From NCBI GenBank assembly GCA_934141535.1, contig CAKPCH010000001.1:62001-126000 (forward strand): a stretch of 64,000 bases of DNA, read 5' to 3'. The position numbers and the translations under genes are program-made. This document shows, piece after piece, positions 1 through 8,644 of the stretch. The notes beneath the pieces are model-generated. The model was not told where the DNA came from. It did not search any database and worked only from the letters and a program-made list of their open reading frames with translations. This DNA comes from an uncultured Bacilli bacterium. GTDB taxonomy: Bacteria > Bacillota_I > Bacilli_A > RF39 > UBA660. Position 1 is the first letter of the stretch. The number at the start of each line of letters is the position of its first letter.

Positions 1-53
1 TTATTTATCTCATTATTTATTAATTCATTTTTTATTTCATTGTAATAATTCAT
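1..53 (-). CDS. Partial unknown gene, N-terminus only
   Basis: Only the first 17 codons are inside the window. An ATG at 53 follows a purine-rich AAGGA site and reads MNYYNEIKNELINNEIN before the left edge. From memory this resembles the start of DUF1016/YhcG-type PDDEXK nucleases, but 17 residues cannot establish it. It follows comEC on the same strand with about 40 bases between, so it could be cotranscribed. Only the presence of a start and an open frame is seen directly. Confidence 0.4.
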   Translation of the reverse strand, partial: MNYYNEIKNELINNEIN

Positions 54-93
54 ATTCCTTCTTTCTATATTCTTCCAATAATATCAAGACTTT

Positions 94-2127
94 CTACGGA
101 CTACAAGCCTTAATTTTTAATTTATTATTTTTAATCTTAAACATAACACTACCATCTTGATCTGTCCTATATATTTTAGATTGTTCTAAATTGTTTAATA
201 CCTCTTTATTTGGATGACCATATCTATTATTCTTTCCTACTGATATAATTGAGTATTTTGGACTTATTTCATTAATATATTCTTTACTGCTACTTGTCTT
301 AGATCCATGATGACCTACTTTAATTACATTTATATTAGATAAATTATATTTTTCTAGTATATCTTTCTCTTTATCAACCCCTGCATCTCCCATAAAAAGA
401 AATTTATAATTATTATAATTTAAATATATAACTGAACTATTATCATTTTCGTTATTATATATTTTTGTATTTAAAAATTGGAGTTTATAATTATTAATAT
501 TTAATTCATTAATACATGAATAATATCTAATTTTCTTTTTATTTAATATTTTAATTAAATTTTTTTCTAAGTTGTTAAACTCACCGCAATTAAATATGAC
601 GTTATCTACTTTATAATTTTCTATTAAATTAATAGCTTCACCCATATGATCATAATCGCCATGTGTTAAAACCAAATAATCAAGTTTCTTTATTCCTTTA
701 CTTTTCATGTAATTAATTATATTAACAGATAAATTATAGTCTATTTTACCTCCAGTATCTATTAATATGTTTTTATTATGTGGCAAATGTATTAAAGTGG
801 AATCTCCTTGTCCTACATCTAAGAATGTAATATATGAATCGTTTCTTATATTATTTATATTTGTATGTATAACCATTAATATTATAATAAACATTATGTA
901 TTTATATTTCTTATTTAAGAATTTATATAAAATAAGTGTTATTATTAAATAATATAATATTACATAAAAAAAGTTCATTTTAGACATTATCATTTCTATT
1001 TTAAATTTTTGAAAAAATATTGTAGTAAATTCTAATATTTTTATTACTATAACAAAAACGGGTTCTAAAAAAGGTATTATTACTACTAAAAGTGATAAAG
1101 GAAAAACTATAAAAGATATAAATGGTACAAAAATGATGTTATTTATAATACTACTTAAATTTATACTAAAATAATTATTAATAAGTATTGGTATGCTAAC
1201 AAGAAAAGATATAAATGATGTCATTAATGTTTTAGTAATATATCTTTTTTGTCTATTTATTAGTTTATTAAATAAAATTAAATATATTGATATGGTATAA
1301 CTAAATATAAATCCTGCATTATATATGTTATATGGATTTAATATTAAATTAATACAAAGTATAAATATTATTATTTTTATAGTTGGTATTTTTAAATTTA
1401 GTTGTTTATTAAAATATAAAAATATAAATAGATAAACTGATCTTAGTACTGATGGTGAGAAACTAGTTAAAAATGAAAATAATATTAATATTAATGAGGT
1501 TAATATATAATTTATTTTACTTTTTTTTATTTTATTTAGTAAAAATAAAATTATAGTTGATAATAGACTTATATGCATACCTGATACTGAAAATAAATGG
1601 CTTATACCATTTATTTTAAATGATTCTTTTATTGTTTTATCTAAGTACTTATTATCTCCTAATATAAATATTTTTAAATATTCACTGTATTTTATTTTTT
1701 CTATATGATTAATAAGTATAGTTTTAATTTTATAAAAAATATTAGAATTATATTTTAATATTTTTATTTTATCTGCAAATATACTATAGTATGTATTTTT
1801 GCTTAACATATATTTTTTATAATTAAATAAGTTAAAAATGCTGTTGTTTTTTAAAGTTTTTAGTGTACCATAAACTAATATTTTATCTCCTAAATAAATA
1901 TTAATATCGTTCTTAGTATAAACTACTATATTTTCTTTTCCTTTTATATTTAGAGTTGTTTTATCTTCTTCTTTTTTAATATCTGTTACAGTTCCAATTA
2001 TTTTTTTATCTGTTTCTTTATAATTGCTTACTACATTATTTATTTTATATAAACAAAATATTATAGTAAGTATTACTATTAAAAGTAAAAATATATTAGA
2101 GTTTAATATAGTCCTTAATTTTTGAAT
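94..2127 (-). CDS. comEC: ComEC/Rec2 DNA uptake channel
   Basis: Polytopic membrane channel that carries single-stranded DNA across the membrane during natural transformation. The conventional ATG is at 1809 (571 residues), but the frame stays open upstream and encodes a membrane segment (SNIFLLLIVILTIIFCLYK) and a polar OB-like stretch (GTVTDIKKEED...GDKILVYGTL), as in the usual ComEC N-terminus. No ATG, GTG or TTG exists in that extension. An ATT at 2127 sits 7 bases after GGGGAG, so I extend the gene there (677 residues, nearer the family's about 750). The competence domain carries HLFSVSGMHISLL. The C-terminal metallo-beta-lactamase-like domain has FLDVGQGDS, LTHGDYDHMGE and VGHHGSKTSSS. 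It overlaps comEA by 32 bases, the usual competence gene pair. The family call is firm; the start is inferred. Confidence 0.9.
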   Translation of the reverse strand: MQKLRTILNSNIFLLLIVILTIIFCLYKINNVVSNYKETDKKIIGTVTDIKKEEDKTTLNIKGKENIVVYTKNDINIYLGDKILVYGTLKTLKNNSIFNLFNYKKYMLSKNTYYSIFADKIKILKYNSNIFYKIKTILINHIEKIKYSEYLKIFILGDNKYLDKTIKESFKINGISHLFSVSGMHISLLSTIILFLLNKIKKSKINYILTSLILILFSFLTSFSPSVLRSVYLFIFLYFNKQLNLKIPTIKIIIFILCINLILNPYNIYNAGFIFSYTISIYLILFNKLINRQKRYITKTLMTSFISFLVSIPILINNYFSINLSSIINNIIFVPFISFIVFPLSLLVVIIPFLEPVFVIVIKILEFTTIFFQKFKIEMIMSKMNFFYVILYYLIITLILYKFLNKKYKYIMFIIILMVIHTNINNIRNDSYITFLDVGQGDSTLIHLPHNKNILIDTGGKIDYNLSVNIINYMKSKGIKKLDYLVLTHGDYDHMGEAINLIENYKVDNVIFNCGEFNNLEKNLIKILNKKKIRYYSCINELNINNYKLQFLNTKIYNNENDNSSVIYLNYNNYKFLFMGDAGVDKEKDILEKYNLSNINVIKVGHHGSKTSSSKEYINEISPKYSIISVGKNNRYGHPNKEVLNNLEQSKIYRTDQDGSVMFKIKNNKLKIKACSP

Positions 2128-2794
2128 ATACTGACTCCCCTATTCCTTTTATTTGTTTTATTTCTTCTATATCTTTAAATTCACCATTCTTTTCTCTATA
2201 TTCTATAATAGAATCTGCTTTAGATTCACCTATTCCCTTTATTTTCATTAATTCTTCTTTTGTAGCACTGTTTATAGATATTTTATTGTCATTCTCGTTA
2301 TTTTCTTCTTTTTCATTAACAATATCGTCTTTACTTATACATGCATCGTTTAAGTTATCTGGACACTCACAAATATATTTAATTTCAATAACTTCTTCAT
2401 CTTGATATTTAAATTTATCTATTTCTTCATTAGAATATATTATAATAATCATTTCATCTTTAAGTATTTTACTTAGATTAATATATTCTGTATTAGCCTC
2501 TTCAAGTAATCCTCCAGCCATGTTTATAGCATCTATCACTCTTGATTTTTCTTTTAATTCATAAACTCCTGGATTATTTACGTATCCTTTTATATCTACC
2601 TTTATGTTTGCTAATTCATTACTTGTTTCCTCAAATTTATTTTCATTTATAGTCTCCATAACCTCTTCATCTACTTTTGTACTAGCACGCAAGTTTAATA
2701 TTTTAAAGAATAAAGTTATAATTAATACTAATAAAACAAGTGCAATAACTAGTATTTTTTTATATTTGTTTAAATAATATTTTATTTCTCTCAT
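2096..2794 (-). CDS. comEA: ComEA DNA receptor
   Basis: Membrane-anchored double-stranded DNA receptor for transformation. The 232 residues show a single membrane anchor at about 13-33, an SLBB domain at about 65-121 (VDIKGYVNNPGVYEL) and a C-terminal tandem helix-hairpin-helix DNA-binding domain at about 171-232 with two KGIGE turns. A linker of acidic residues and a CxC pair separates the domains. The ATG follows AAAGGAATAT. The comEC frame begins inside its last codons, so translation is probably coupled. Length and order match Bacillus ComEA. No regulatory site was recognised upstream. Confidence 0.93.
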   Translation of the reverse strand: MREIKYYLNKYKKILVIALVLLVLIITLFFKILNLRASTKVDEEVMETINENKFEETSNELANIKVDIKGYVNNPGVYELKEKSRVIDAINMAGGLLEEANTEYINLSKILKDEMIIIIYSNEEIDKFKYQDEEVIEIKYICECPDNLNDACISKDDIVNEKEENNENDNKISINSATKEELMKIKGIGESKADSIIEYREKNGEFKDIEEIKQIKGIGESVYSKIKDYIKL

Positions 2795-2861
2795 ATATTC
2801 CTTTCTTATGATTTCCCTATATATATTATACTAGATAACTTTTTAAAATCCTTTTTTTATA

Positions 2862-2894
2862 AATAAAAAATGTAAACTTTTTTTGTTTACATTT
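2862..2894 (-). terminator. Rho-independent terminator
   Basis: Ten-base inverted repeat AAATGTAAAC/GTTTACATTT (2868-2877 with 2885-2894) around a T loop, followed on the minus strand by a T-rich tract. It lies just past the stop of the 275-residue gene at 2900, separating it from comEA. Confidence 0.75.
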
Positions 2895-2899
2895 AATAT

Positions 2900-3727
2900 C
2901 TAATTTATATTTAGTTTTTTCAACATTTTAGGACTTGTATTATTTTTTATATATTCATCTACTTTATTAACTTCCGTTTCATCTTTAGTTGTTGAATAAA
3001 ATAAATAATTTTCTAGTAGATATAATAGAAATTTTTGGTCTTTAGAACTTTTCTTGATTAAGTATTTATGTGATCTAGTCTTTATATCTAACATATACTT
3101 AGAACTATAACAAATCATATCTTGAGTATTATTATTTTTTTTGTTATAAGTATTCCATTTATAATAATATGTTATAAATTTGCAAATTATATCACTATAT
3201 TCTTTTTCTAGAGATGGTTTAAGTTCTAATAAATTACATGCTAGAAAGCCTAATGCATATCCTATATCATCTAAACTTTCTTTTCTTAAAAAGTCAATAT
3301 AATATTCTTTATAAGAATCTAGGTTGTATTCAACTGTTGTTGATATTATATCAAGCATATGAAGTGGATTTATAATAGATAAAATTTCTGTTTTATCATG
3401 ATCTTCTATTTGTTTCATTATAACACTTTTATTTATGAAAGAAGATTTATAAAATTCACGTGATGTTGATAAAGTGAGCGCTAAAAAACGATTATCTTCT
3501 TTTATCAAGCTTCTTACTTTATCTAAATCATCAAATAGAAATAGTAATTTACTTTTAACGCCCATTAATTCACTTACGAATTCTATTTTATAATAATCAC
3601 TTAAAAGTATTCCATAAATTGTTTCTTGTGTTGTTTCATCTAAATTTTTTATTAATCTAATTGTTTGAATTGTATTTTTGCCTTCAAATAATTGTTTTCT
3701 AATAATATCACTAAATGACCTAATCAT
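2900..3727 (-). CDS. Unknown 275-residue soluble protein
   Basis: I do not recognise this family. The product is largely alpha-helical, with no signal peptide or membrane segment, and is rich in Lys, Asp and Leu. It contains several Tyr-rich stretches (EYYIDFLRKE, CKFITYYYKWNTY) and ends in a basic tail. There are no obvious catalytic motifs or Cys clusters. The ATG is preceded by GGTGGTAGT. The gene is isolated by a terminator on each side, so it is probably monocistronic. A helical-repeat scaffold or a lineage-specific regulator would both fit; neither is supported directly. Confidence 0.75.
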   Translation of the reverse strand: MIRSFSDIIRKQLFEGKNTIQTIRLIKNLDETTQETIYGILLSDYYKIEFVSELMGVKSKLLFLFDDLDKVRSLIKEDNRFLALTLSTSREFYKSSFINKSVIMKQIEDHDKTEILSIINPLHMLDIISTTVEYNLDSYKEYYIDFLRKESLDDIGYALGFLACNLLELKPSLEKEYSDIICKFITYYYKWNTYNKKNNNTQDMICYSSKYMLDIKTRSHKYLIKKSSKDQKFLLYLLENYLFYSTTKDETEVNKVDEYIKNNTSPKMLKKLNIN

Positions 3728-3769
3728 ACTACCACCTAAAAAGATATTAGCATATTTATAGATTATTGT

Positions 3770-3801
3770 AAAGAAAAAGAATAAGAATTATTTCTTATTC
3801 T
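3770..3801 (-). terminator. Rho-independent terminator
   Basis: Perfect 10-base stem AGAATAAGAA/TTCTTATTCT (3778-3787 with 3792-3801) with a 4-base loop, followed on the minus strand by TTTTTCTTT. It overlaps the stop codon of the phosphodiester glycosidase gene. Confidence 0.8.
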
Positions 3802-5107
3802 GTAAGTTTTTATCTAATACTACCCAAGCATCTGATATATATCTTGTCATATGTTGCCCTATTGCATTTATTGGATCGTTAATAGCACATGCATAACTTG
3901 AGAAGTAATCATGACAATCAGCACCATACTCATTGATTGCAACTTGTCTTGGAACAGCCATTACTGTAGAAGTACCACCATCTAAGTTCGCAGCATTTAC
4001 AGCATGATATCTTAACATAATATCTCTTAAATCAGCCATATCTGCTCCTCTTGTTCTTGAGGCATTAGATTCTACTACTAAGAATAGTACTATTCCATCT
4101 TTTCTTTGTCCAATAGCGGTTCTAGCACCAAATCCCCATCCGCCATTTCCACTTACTTCAGAGCCTACTCCATTTACTACTAAAAATGGTCCCCAAGATA
4201 CAGCATCTCTAACTCCTTGTGCGACAGCTTCTTCAGCAGTTGTATTTTTTAATAGTACTAATACATTGTTTTTATTAAATCCTATTATACCACCTGTATC
4301 AGTTGCTGCACCATATTCATTATTTGTAAGTATTTTACCATCTACAATTGTAATTCCTGTTGGATATTCTCCAGCACTTGTAGGACCATCTAAGAATCCT
4401 CCACCATTGATTGCTAAAATAGCATTATTTCTAGCAGCCATATTTGTAACATAATCTCCAAGTCTTCCTAATTGATTAGTAATCTCTAATTTAATCATAG
4501 AAGGATCATATATTGCAGCTAAGAATGCTCTTTGCCCATCAACTTCAAATTGAATTATTTTATATTGTGTATCTTCTGATACATCTAATATTTCTTTATC
4601 ATATTCATCTATATATTTTTTAGGTTTATCTTTACTTTGATCTATTAAATCTTCATTAGTAGATTCTCCACTTTCTTTAACATAATTTTTACCTTGAATT
4701 TCTTTTATTTGAGCGTCACTATAAAACCATTTGCACAAATATTGATGATTCATAGTTTGCATTGCTGTTGTGATTAACCAAGTTTTAAATTTTTCATTTG
4801 GTCCATATAAAAGAGTTGTGAATGCTATACAACCTGCTATATAACAAGTAAAGAAAATATATAAAACAACTCTTAACCATTTTTTTAATCTTCTTTTACT
4901 AGCATTTCTAAATTTAACAAATAAACCTATACCTAAAATAAGAGTTATAAGTAAGATTAATATAAGAACTATTATTATTATAAAAAATGGTAATCTTATT
5001 AAATATCTAGAATTACATCCTATTACAAATAATACTTGTAATCCTGGTAACAATAATAAACTAAGTAATAATAACTTAAACCCCAACTTCTTCTTTTTTT
5101 CCTTCAT
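3788..5107 (-). CDS. Membrane-anchored phosphodiester glycosidase family protein
   Basis: The 439-residue product has two or three N-terminal membrane segments (about residues 10-105) and then an extracytoplasmic domain of the NAGPA (phosphodiester glycosidase, DUF2233-like) family. Recognisable signatures are AILAINGGGF, SWGPFLVVNG, RTAIGQRKDG and the terminal AANLDGGTSTVM motif. Members cleave sugar phosphodiesters, and in Bacillota they are often tied to exopolysaccharide or wall-polymer metabolism. The substrate here is unknown. The ATG has a GAGGAAGTATA ribosome site. It lies immediately downstream of murC on the same strand (21-base gap), which agrees with a cell-envelope role. The family call is solid; the biological role is inference. 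Confidence 0.87.
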   Translation of the reverse strand: MKEKKKKLGFKLLLLSLLLLPGLQVLFVIGCNSRYLIRLPFFIIIIVLILILLITLILGIGLFVKFRNASKRRLKKWLRVVLYIFFTCYIAGCIAFTTLLYGPNEKFKTWLITTAMQTMNHQYLCKWFYSDAQIKEIQGKNYVKESGESTNEDLIDQSKDKPKKYIDEYDKEILDVSEDTQYKIIQFEVDGQRAFLAAIYDPSMIKLEITNQLGRLGDYVTNMAARNNAILAINGGGFLDGPTSAGEYPTGITIVDGKILTNNEYGAATDTGGIIGFNKNNVLVLLKNTTAEEAVAQGVRDAVSWGPFLVVNGVGSEVSGNGGWGFGARTAIGQRKDGIVLFLVVESNASRTRGADMADLRDIMLRYHAVNAANLDGGTSTVMAVPRQVAINEYGADCHDYFSSYACAINDPINAIGQHMTRYISDAWVVLDKNLQNKK

Positions 5108-5128
5108 TATACTTCCTCTTTCTACGTC

Positions 5129-6442
5129 TTAAGCTTCGTTTGATATACTATTTTTAAAATCTTCTTTTAATTTATATATTTCTTTAGGGCTCATAAACAT
5201 AACAACGCAATTTTTATATTCTAATAATTTTTTAACTTCATCGTTATTAATATGTTCCCCATTATTTAAGTTGTTAATTATAATATCGCTTGTTATACCT
5301 TCATAATCTTCTTGCTTTTCTCTCGCTGGATATATATCAAGCACGAAAGCTTTATCTGCTAAATTTAAGGAATTAGCAAGTTCTAAAGCGAATTCTTTAG
5401 TTCTTGAAAATGTATGAGGTTGAAAAACTGCTACAATTTTCTTATCTGGATATTTTTGACGAGCTGCTTTAATTGTAACTTTAACTTCTTCTGGATGATG
5501 AGCATAATCATCGATTATAACAGTATCACCAATTTCTTCTATAGCAAATCTTCTTTTAGCACCCTTAAATGTTTTTAAAGATTTAGCTACTTCTTTTGGA
5601 TCTATTCTTTCATAATGACATACTCCTATAACTGCTAAAGCATTTAATATCATATGTTTACCAAAGAATGGTAACTCAAAATGTCCATAGTAATTTCCTT
5701 CTACAAAAACATCAAAATTAACGCCATCATTTGTATATTCGATATCTTTAGCAATAATATCATTATCATCATTTAAACCATAATAAAATATTGGTTTATT
5801 TATTTCAAGAGTATGTGTGTATCTATCATCTCCACATGCTATTACCATTTTATCTGCTTTTGAAGCATATTCTTGATAAGCACTTATTACATCATCTATA
5901 TCTTTATAATAATCAACATGATCTAAATCAATATTAGTTATTATAGCATAGTATGGACTATATTCTAGAAAATGTCTTCTATATTCACAAGCTTCAAATA
6001 CAAATAATTTATTTTCTTTATTTACATAGCCTTCTCCATCGCCAACTAGGTAGTTGCACCCTTCTATATCATTTAAAACGTGCGCTAACATTGAAGTTGT
6101 TGTTGTTTTTCCATGGCATCCTGCTACTGTAATTGAAGAAAACATTGTAGATAGCTTACCTAACATTTCATTATATTCATAAACTTTTAAATTAAGTTCA
6201 AAAGCTTTTTGTATTTCTTTATGACTATCTTTTATAGCTGAACTTCTAACAACTACAGAATTAGAATCTATTCCAGACTCATTACCAGTATATATCTTTA
6301 TATTATTAGCTGTTAATTTATCCTCAGTAAATTCATGTGAAGTATCATCATCATACCCTGATACTTCATATCCTAAATCATTAAGTATAAGTGCTAAAGC
6401 ACTCATTCCAGCCCCTTTTATTCCAACCATATAATATTTCAT
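5129..6442 (-). CDS. murC: UDP-N-acetylmuramate-L-alanine ligase MurC
   Basis: Cytoplasmic ATP-dependent ligase adding L-alanine to UDP-MurNAc, the first step of the peptidoglycan stem peptide. The 437 residues match the family. An N-terminal Rossmann UDP-binding motif (GIKGAGMSALA, about 7-17) is followed by the Mur ligase P-loop AGCHGKTTTT (107-116), the VDYY/NIDLDHVDY region and the C-terminal domain with DDYAHHPEE and VFQPHTFSRT. The ATG is preceded by GGAGAATATTC. It stands apart from the other peptidoglycan genes at 36-48 kb, so no full dcw cluster exists here. It is followed by the glycosidase-like gene. Confidence 0.97.
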   Translation of the reverse strand: MKYYMVGIKGAGMSALALILNDLGYEVSGYDDDTSHEFTEDKLTANNIKIYTGNESGIDSNSVVVRSSAIKDSHKEIQKAFELNLKVYEYNEMLGKLSTMFSSITVAGCHGKTTTTSMLAHVLNDIEGCNYLVGDGEGYVNKENKLFVFEACEYRRHFLEYSPYYAIITNIDLDHVDYYKDIDDVISAYQEYASKADKMVIACGDDRYTHTLEINKPIFYYGLNDDNDIIAKDIEYTNDGVNFDVFVEGNYYGHFELPFFGKHMILNALAVIGVCHYERIDPKEVAKSLKTFKGAKRRFAIEEIGDTVIIDDYAHHPEEVKVTIKAARQKYPDKKIVAVFQPHTFSRTKEFALELANSLNLADKAFVLDIYPAREKQEDYEGITSDIIINNLNNGEHINNDEVKKLLEYKNCVVMFMSPKEIYKLKEDFKNSISNEA

Positions 6443-6452
6443 GAATATTCTC

Positions 6453-7145
6453 CTATCCTAATAAACTTATAATAAATGGTCCAAGTATAATAAGTAAAAT
6501 AAGTGGTACTACAAATAAAACAGATACGATACTTACTTTATTTGGAATCTTATTTATAAGTGATTTAACTTCCATTATTTGTTTTTCACGTAAGAAATCA
6601 ACTTGGTTATTCATAACATCAACAATACTATTACCAAATATAGAAGTCTCCTTTATATTTAATATAATATTATTTATAGTATCTGATGGAATTCTTAATT
6701 TTAAATCTTCTAAAGCTTCCATAAATGACTTACCAAATTTAACTTCCATTAAGCATCTTTTAAACTCTCCTGAAAGTTCACTATCTATATTATAACACGT
6801 AATCTCTAAAGAGTTCTCTAAATTTCTTCCAGATTCTAAAGTTAATGTCAATATTTCAAAAAAAGTAAGTGCTTCTCTATCTAGTTTTTTTGTTCTTTTA
6901 ATTAAAGGTTGTGTTATAAATATGTAATAAAACAAATTATAGTATGCTACTAAAGTAAATATTATTATATAGTATTTAACTTTAAATAATATAAGAATAA
7001 TAGCAAGTATAATAAGAGTTATTATTCTAAGACTTAAAAACTCTACAGCACTCATTTTTTTATTATTCCCTAACTTATTTAATTTATTTTGTATATTTCT
7101 TAAGTCTTTTTCTCTAAATATTTTTTTAATTATTCCACTATTCAT
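6453..7145 (-). CDS. tadC: TadC-like Tad pilus platform protein
   Basis: Inner-membrane platform protein of a Tad/Flp-type pilus or pseudopilus machine. The 230 residues show an N-terminal membrane segment pair (about 40-85), the cytoplasmic type II secretion F helical domain (LTFFEILTLTLESGRNLENSLE...GKSFMEALEDL) and a C-terminal hydrophobic segment (VSIVSVLFVVPLILLIILG). It starts 4 bases after the tadB stop, with a GATGTGATAAA ribosome site. It is the last gene of the Tad operon and is followed by murC after 10 bases, so some read-through is possible. TadB and TadC are told apart by order and length only. Confidence 0.87.
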   Translation of the reverse strand: MNSGIIKKIFREKDLRNIQNKLNKLGNNKKMSAVEFLSLRIITLIILAIILILFKVKYYIIIFTLVAYYNLFYYIFITQPLIKRTKKLDREALTFFEILTLTLESGRNLENSLEITCYNIDSELSGEFKRCLMEVKFGKSFMEALEDLKLRIPSDTINNIILNIKETSIFGNSIVDVMNNQVDFLREKQIMEVKSLINKIPNKVSIVSVLFVVPLILLIILGPFIISLLG

Positions 7146-7149
7146 TTTA

Positions 7150-8634
7150 TCACATCCTAACCTTCATAATTTTTCTTACTATTATAATATATGCTATATA
7201 AATAATAAGAATTAAAATAAGAAGTGCTACACCAAGTGGATTGTTAAATAAAGGATTAAAGTATTCTTTATTTATAATTGCTATAAATGCTGTAAAAATT
7301 AATGGAACAAAAACAAGAACATACATTATTAATTTTGAACTACTAGTTAATGATTTTAATTCTTCTTTTAATTTCTTTTTACTATATAATGTTTTTTCTA
7401 TGCAATCAAATACTTTAATTATATTTCCACCTGTTTTATTTAATATTGATAAACTAGATGTTAAATAAATTGCCTCTTCAACATTTACTCTTTCTGCAAA
7501 TCTTTTAAATGCTACATCTACATCAAGACCAAGTGATAATTCTAAACTTATTTTTTTAAATTCATTTGATATAGGTCCATTTAATTCTCTTGATACTAAA
7601 TCAATTGCCTGAATTATACTTCTTCCTGATTTAAATGCATTATTCATAATTGTTATAGCATCCACTATATCTGATTCTACCTTTTTTCTATATCTTATAT
7701 ATTTTATAAAATATACTATATCAAGAGTATAATATCCTAATATAAAAGGTATTACTATTTCATATGCTTTAGGCATCATAGATTCTATTAATTTTATTAT
7801 AAATGATATTATTACAAATAAGATACCCATTAATATTTTTTTTGCAATAATATTTGTTGTACTTTCTAAATTTAGTGAATCTACATATTTTTCATATCTA
7901 TTTTTTATATTATTTATTAATACTGAACTCTCCAATAATTTAGAAAATTTTAATATTAATTTATTATATAATTTATATAGGTTATCAAATAGTGATATTG
8001 ACTTATTTTTTGAAGAATTTATAGTATATTTAGAAAATCTCTTTTCATATTTTATACTTTTAATATATTTTATTAATAAAGATATTAATACTAATGTTAT
8101 TAAAAGAATTGATACTTGTCCAAAAAATATTAAGTCATTATTATTCTTTTTAACAGTCACATACATATAATCAACACTAGTATTTCCTGCTTTATCTTGT
8201 GCTTTTAACTCTATTGTTTTTATTCCTTCACTAGACATATCAATATCATTTATATTTGAACTAACAGGAACACTACCATCTACGTTATCTTTAGCACTTA
8301 CATAATCATTGTAATTAAATTTATCTCCTGATAATATCTTTATTGTTTTTTCTTTCAAAGAAATAGCTGGAGCTTCTTTATCTATAATATAATTATCACT
8401 TATTATAGTATTTATTTTACCATCTTTTAAAACTTCTTTTATTTCTATTTTATATGTTCCTGTTTCTTTTAATGTAATAAGTGTTGATGTATTCTTATTT
8501 ACTTTAGATATATCTTGATAAACATTATTTTTTATTATTCTATATGAATAACTAGAAGTAGATAATGAAGGAGTATAAGTTATATTTATATCTTCATTTG
8601 TTACTTCACTAGATTTAATACTCAACCCCTCCAT
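7150..8634 (-). CDS. tadB: TadB-like platform protein with N-terminal Ig-like domain
   Basis: The C-terminal 330 residues are a normal TadB/type II secretion F protein with membrane helices and a GRSIIQAIDLVSRELNGPISNEF core. Unusually, the first about 165 residues form a secreted-type bacterial Ig-like (DUF5011-like) domain ending in GIKTIELKAQDKAGNTS, joined by a single membrane helix (DLIFFGQVSILLITLVLISLL). No signal peptide precedes it, so either the N-terminus is exported by the downstream helix or the domain stays cytoplasmic. I choose the ATG at 8634, which follows GAGGTGAG. A TTG at 8652 overlapping tadA is also in frame but poorly placed. It is part of the Tad operon between tadA and tadC. 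Confidence 0.87.
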   Translation of the reverse strand: MEGLSIKSSEVTNEDINITYTPSLSTSSYSYRIIKNNVYQDISKVNKNTSTLITLKETGTYKIEIKEVLKDGKINTIISDNYIIDKEAPAISLKEKTIKILSGDKFNYNDYVSAKDNVDGSVPVSSNINDIDMSSEGIKTIELKAQDKAGNTSVDYMYVTVKKNNNDLIFFGQVSILLITLVLISLLIKYIKSIKYEKRFSKYTINSSKNKSISLFDNLYKLYNKLILKFSKLLESSVLINNIKNRYEKYVDSLNLESTTNIIAKKILMGILFVIISFIIKLIESMMPKAYEIVIPFILGYYTLDIVYFIKYIRYRKKVESDIVDAITIMNNAFKSGRSIIQAIDLVSRELNGPISNEFKKISLELSLGLDVDVAFKRFAERVNVEEAIYLTSSLSILNKTGGNIIKVFDCIEKTLYSKKKLKEELKSLTSSSKLIMYVLVFVPLIFTAFIAIINKEYFNPLFNNPLGVALLILILIIYIAYIIIVRKIMKVRM

Positions 8635-8644
8635 AAACTCACCT

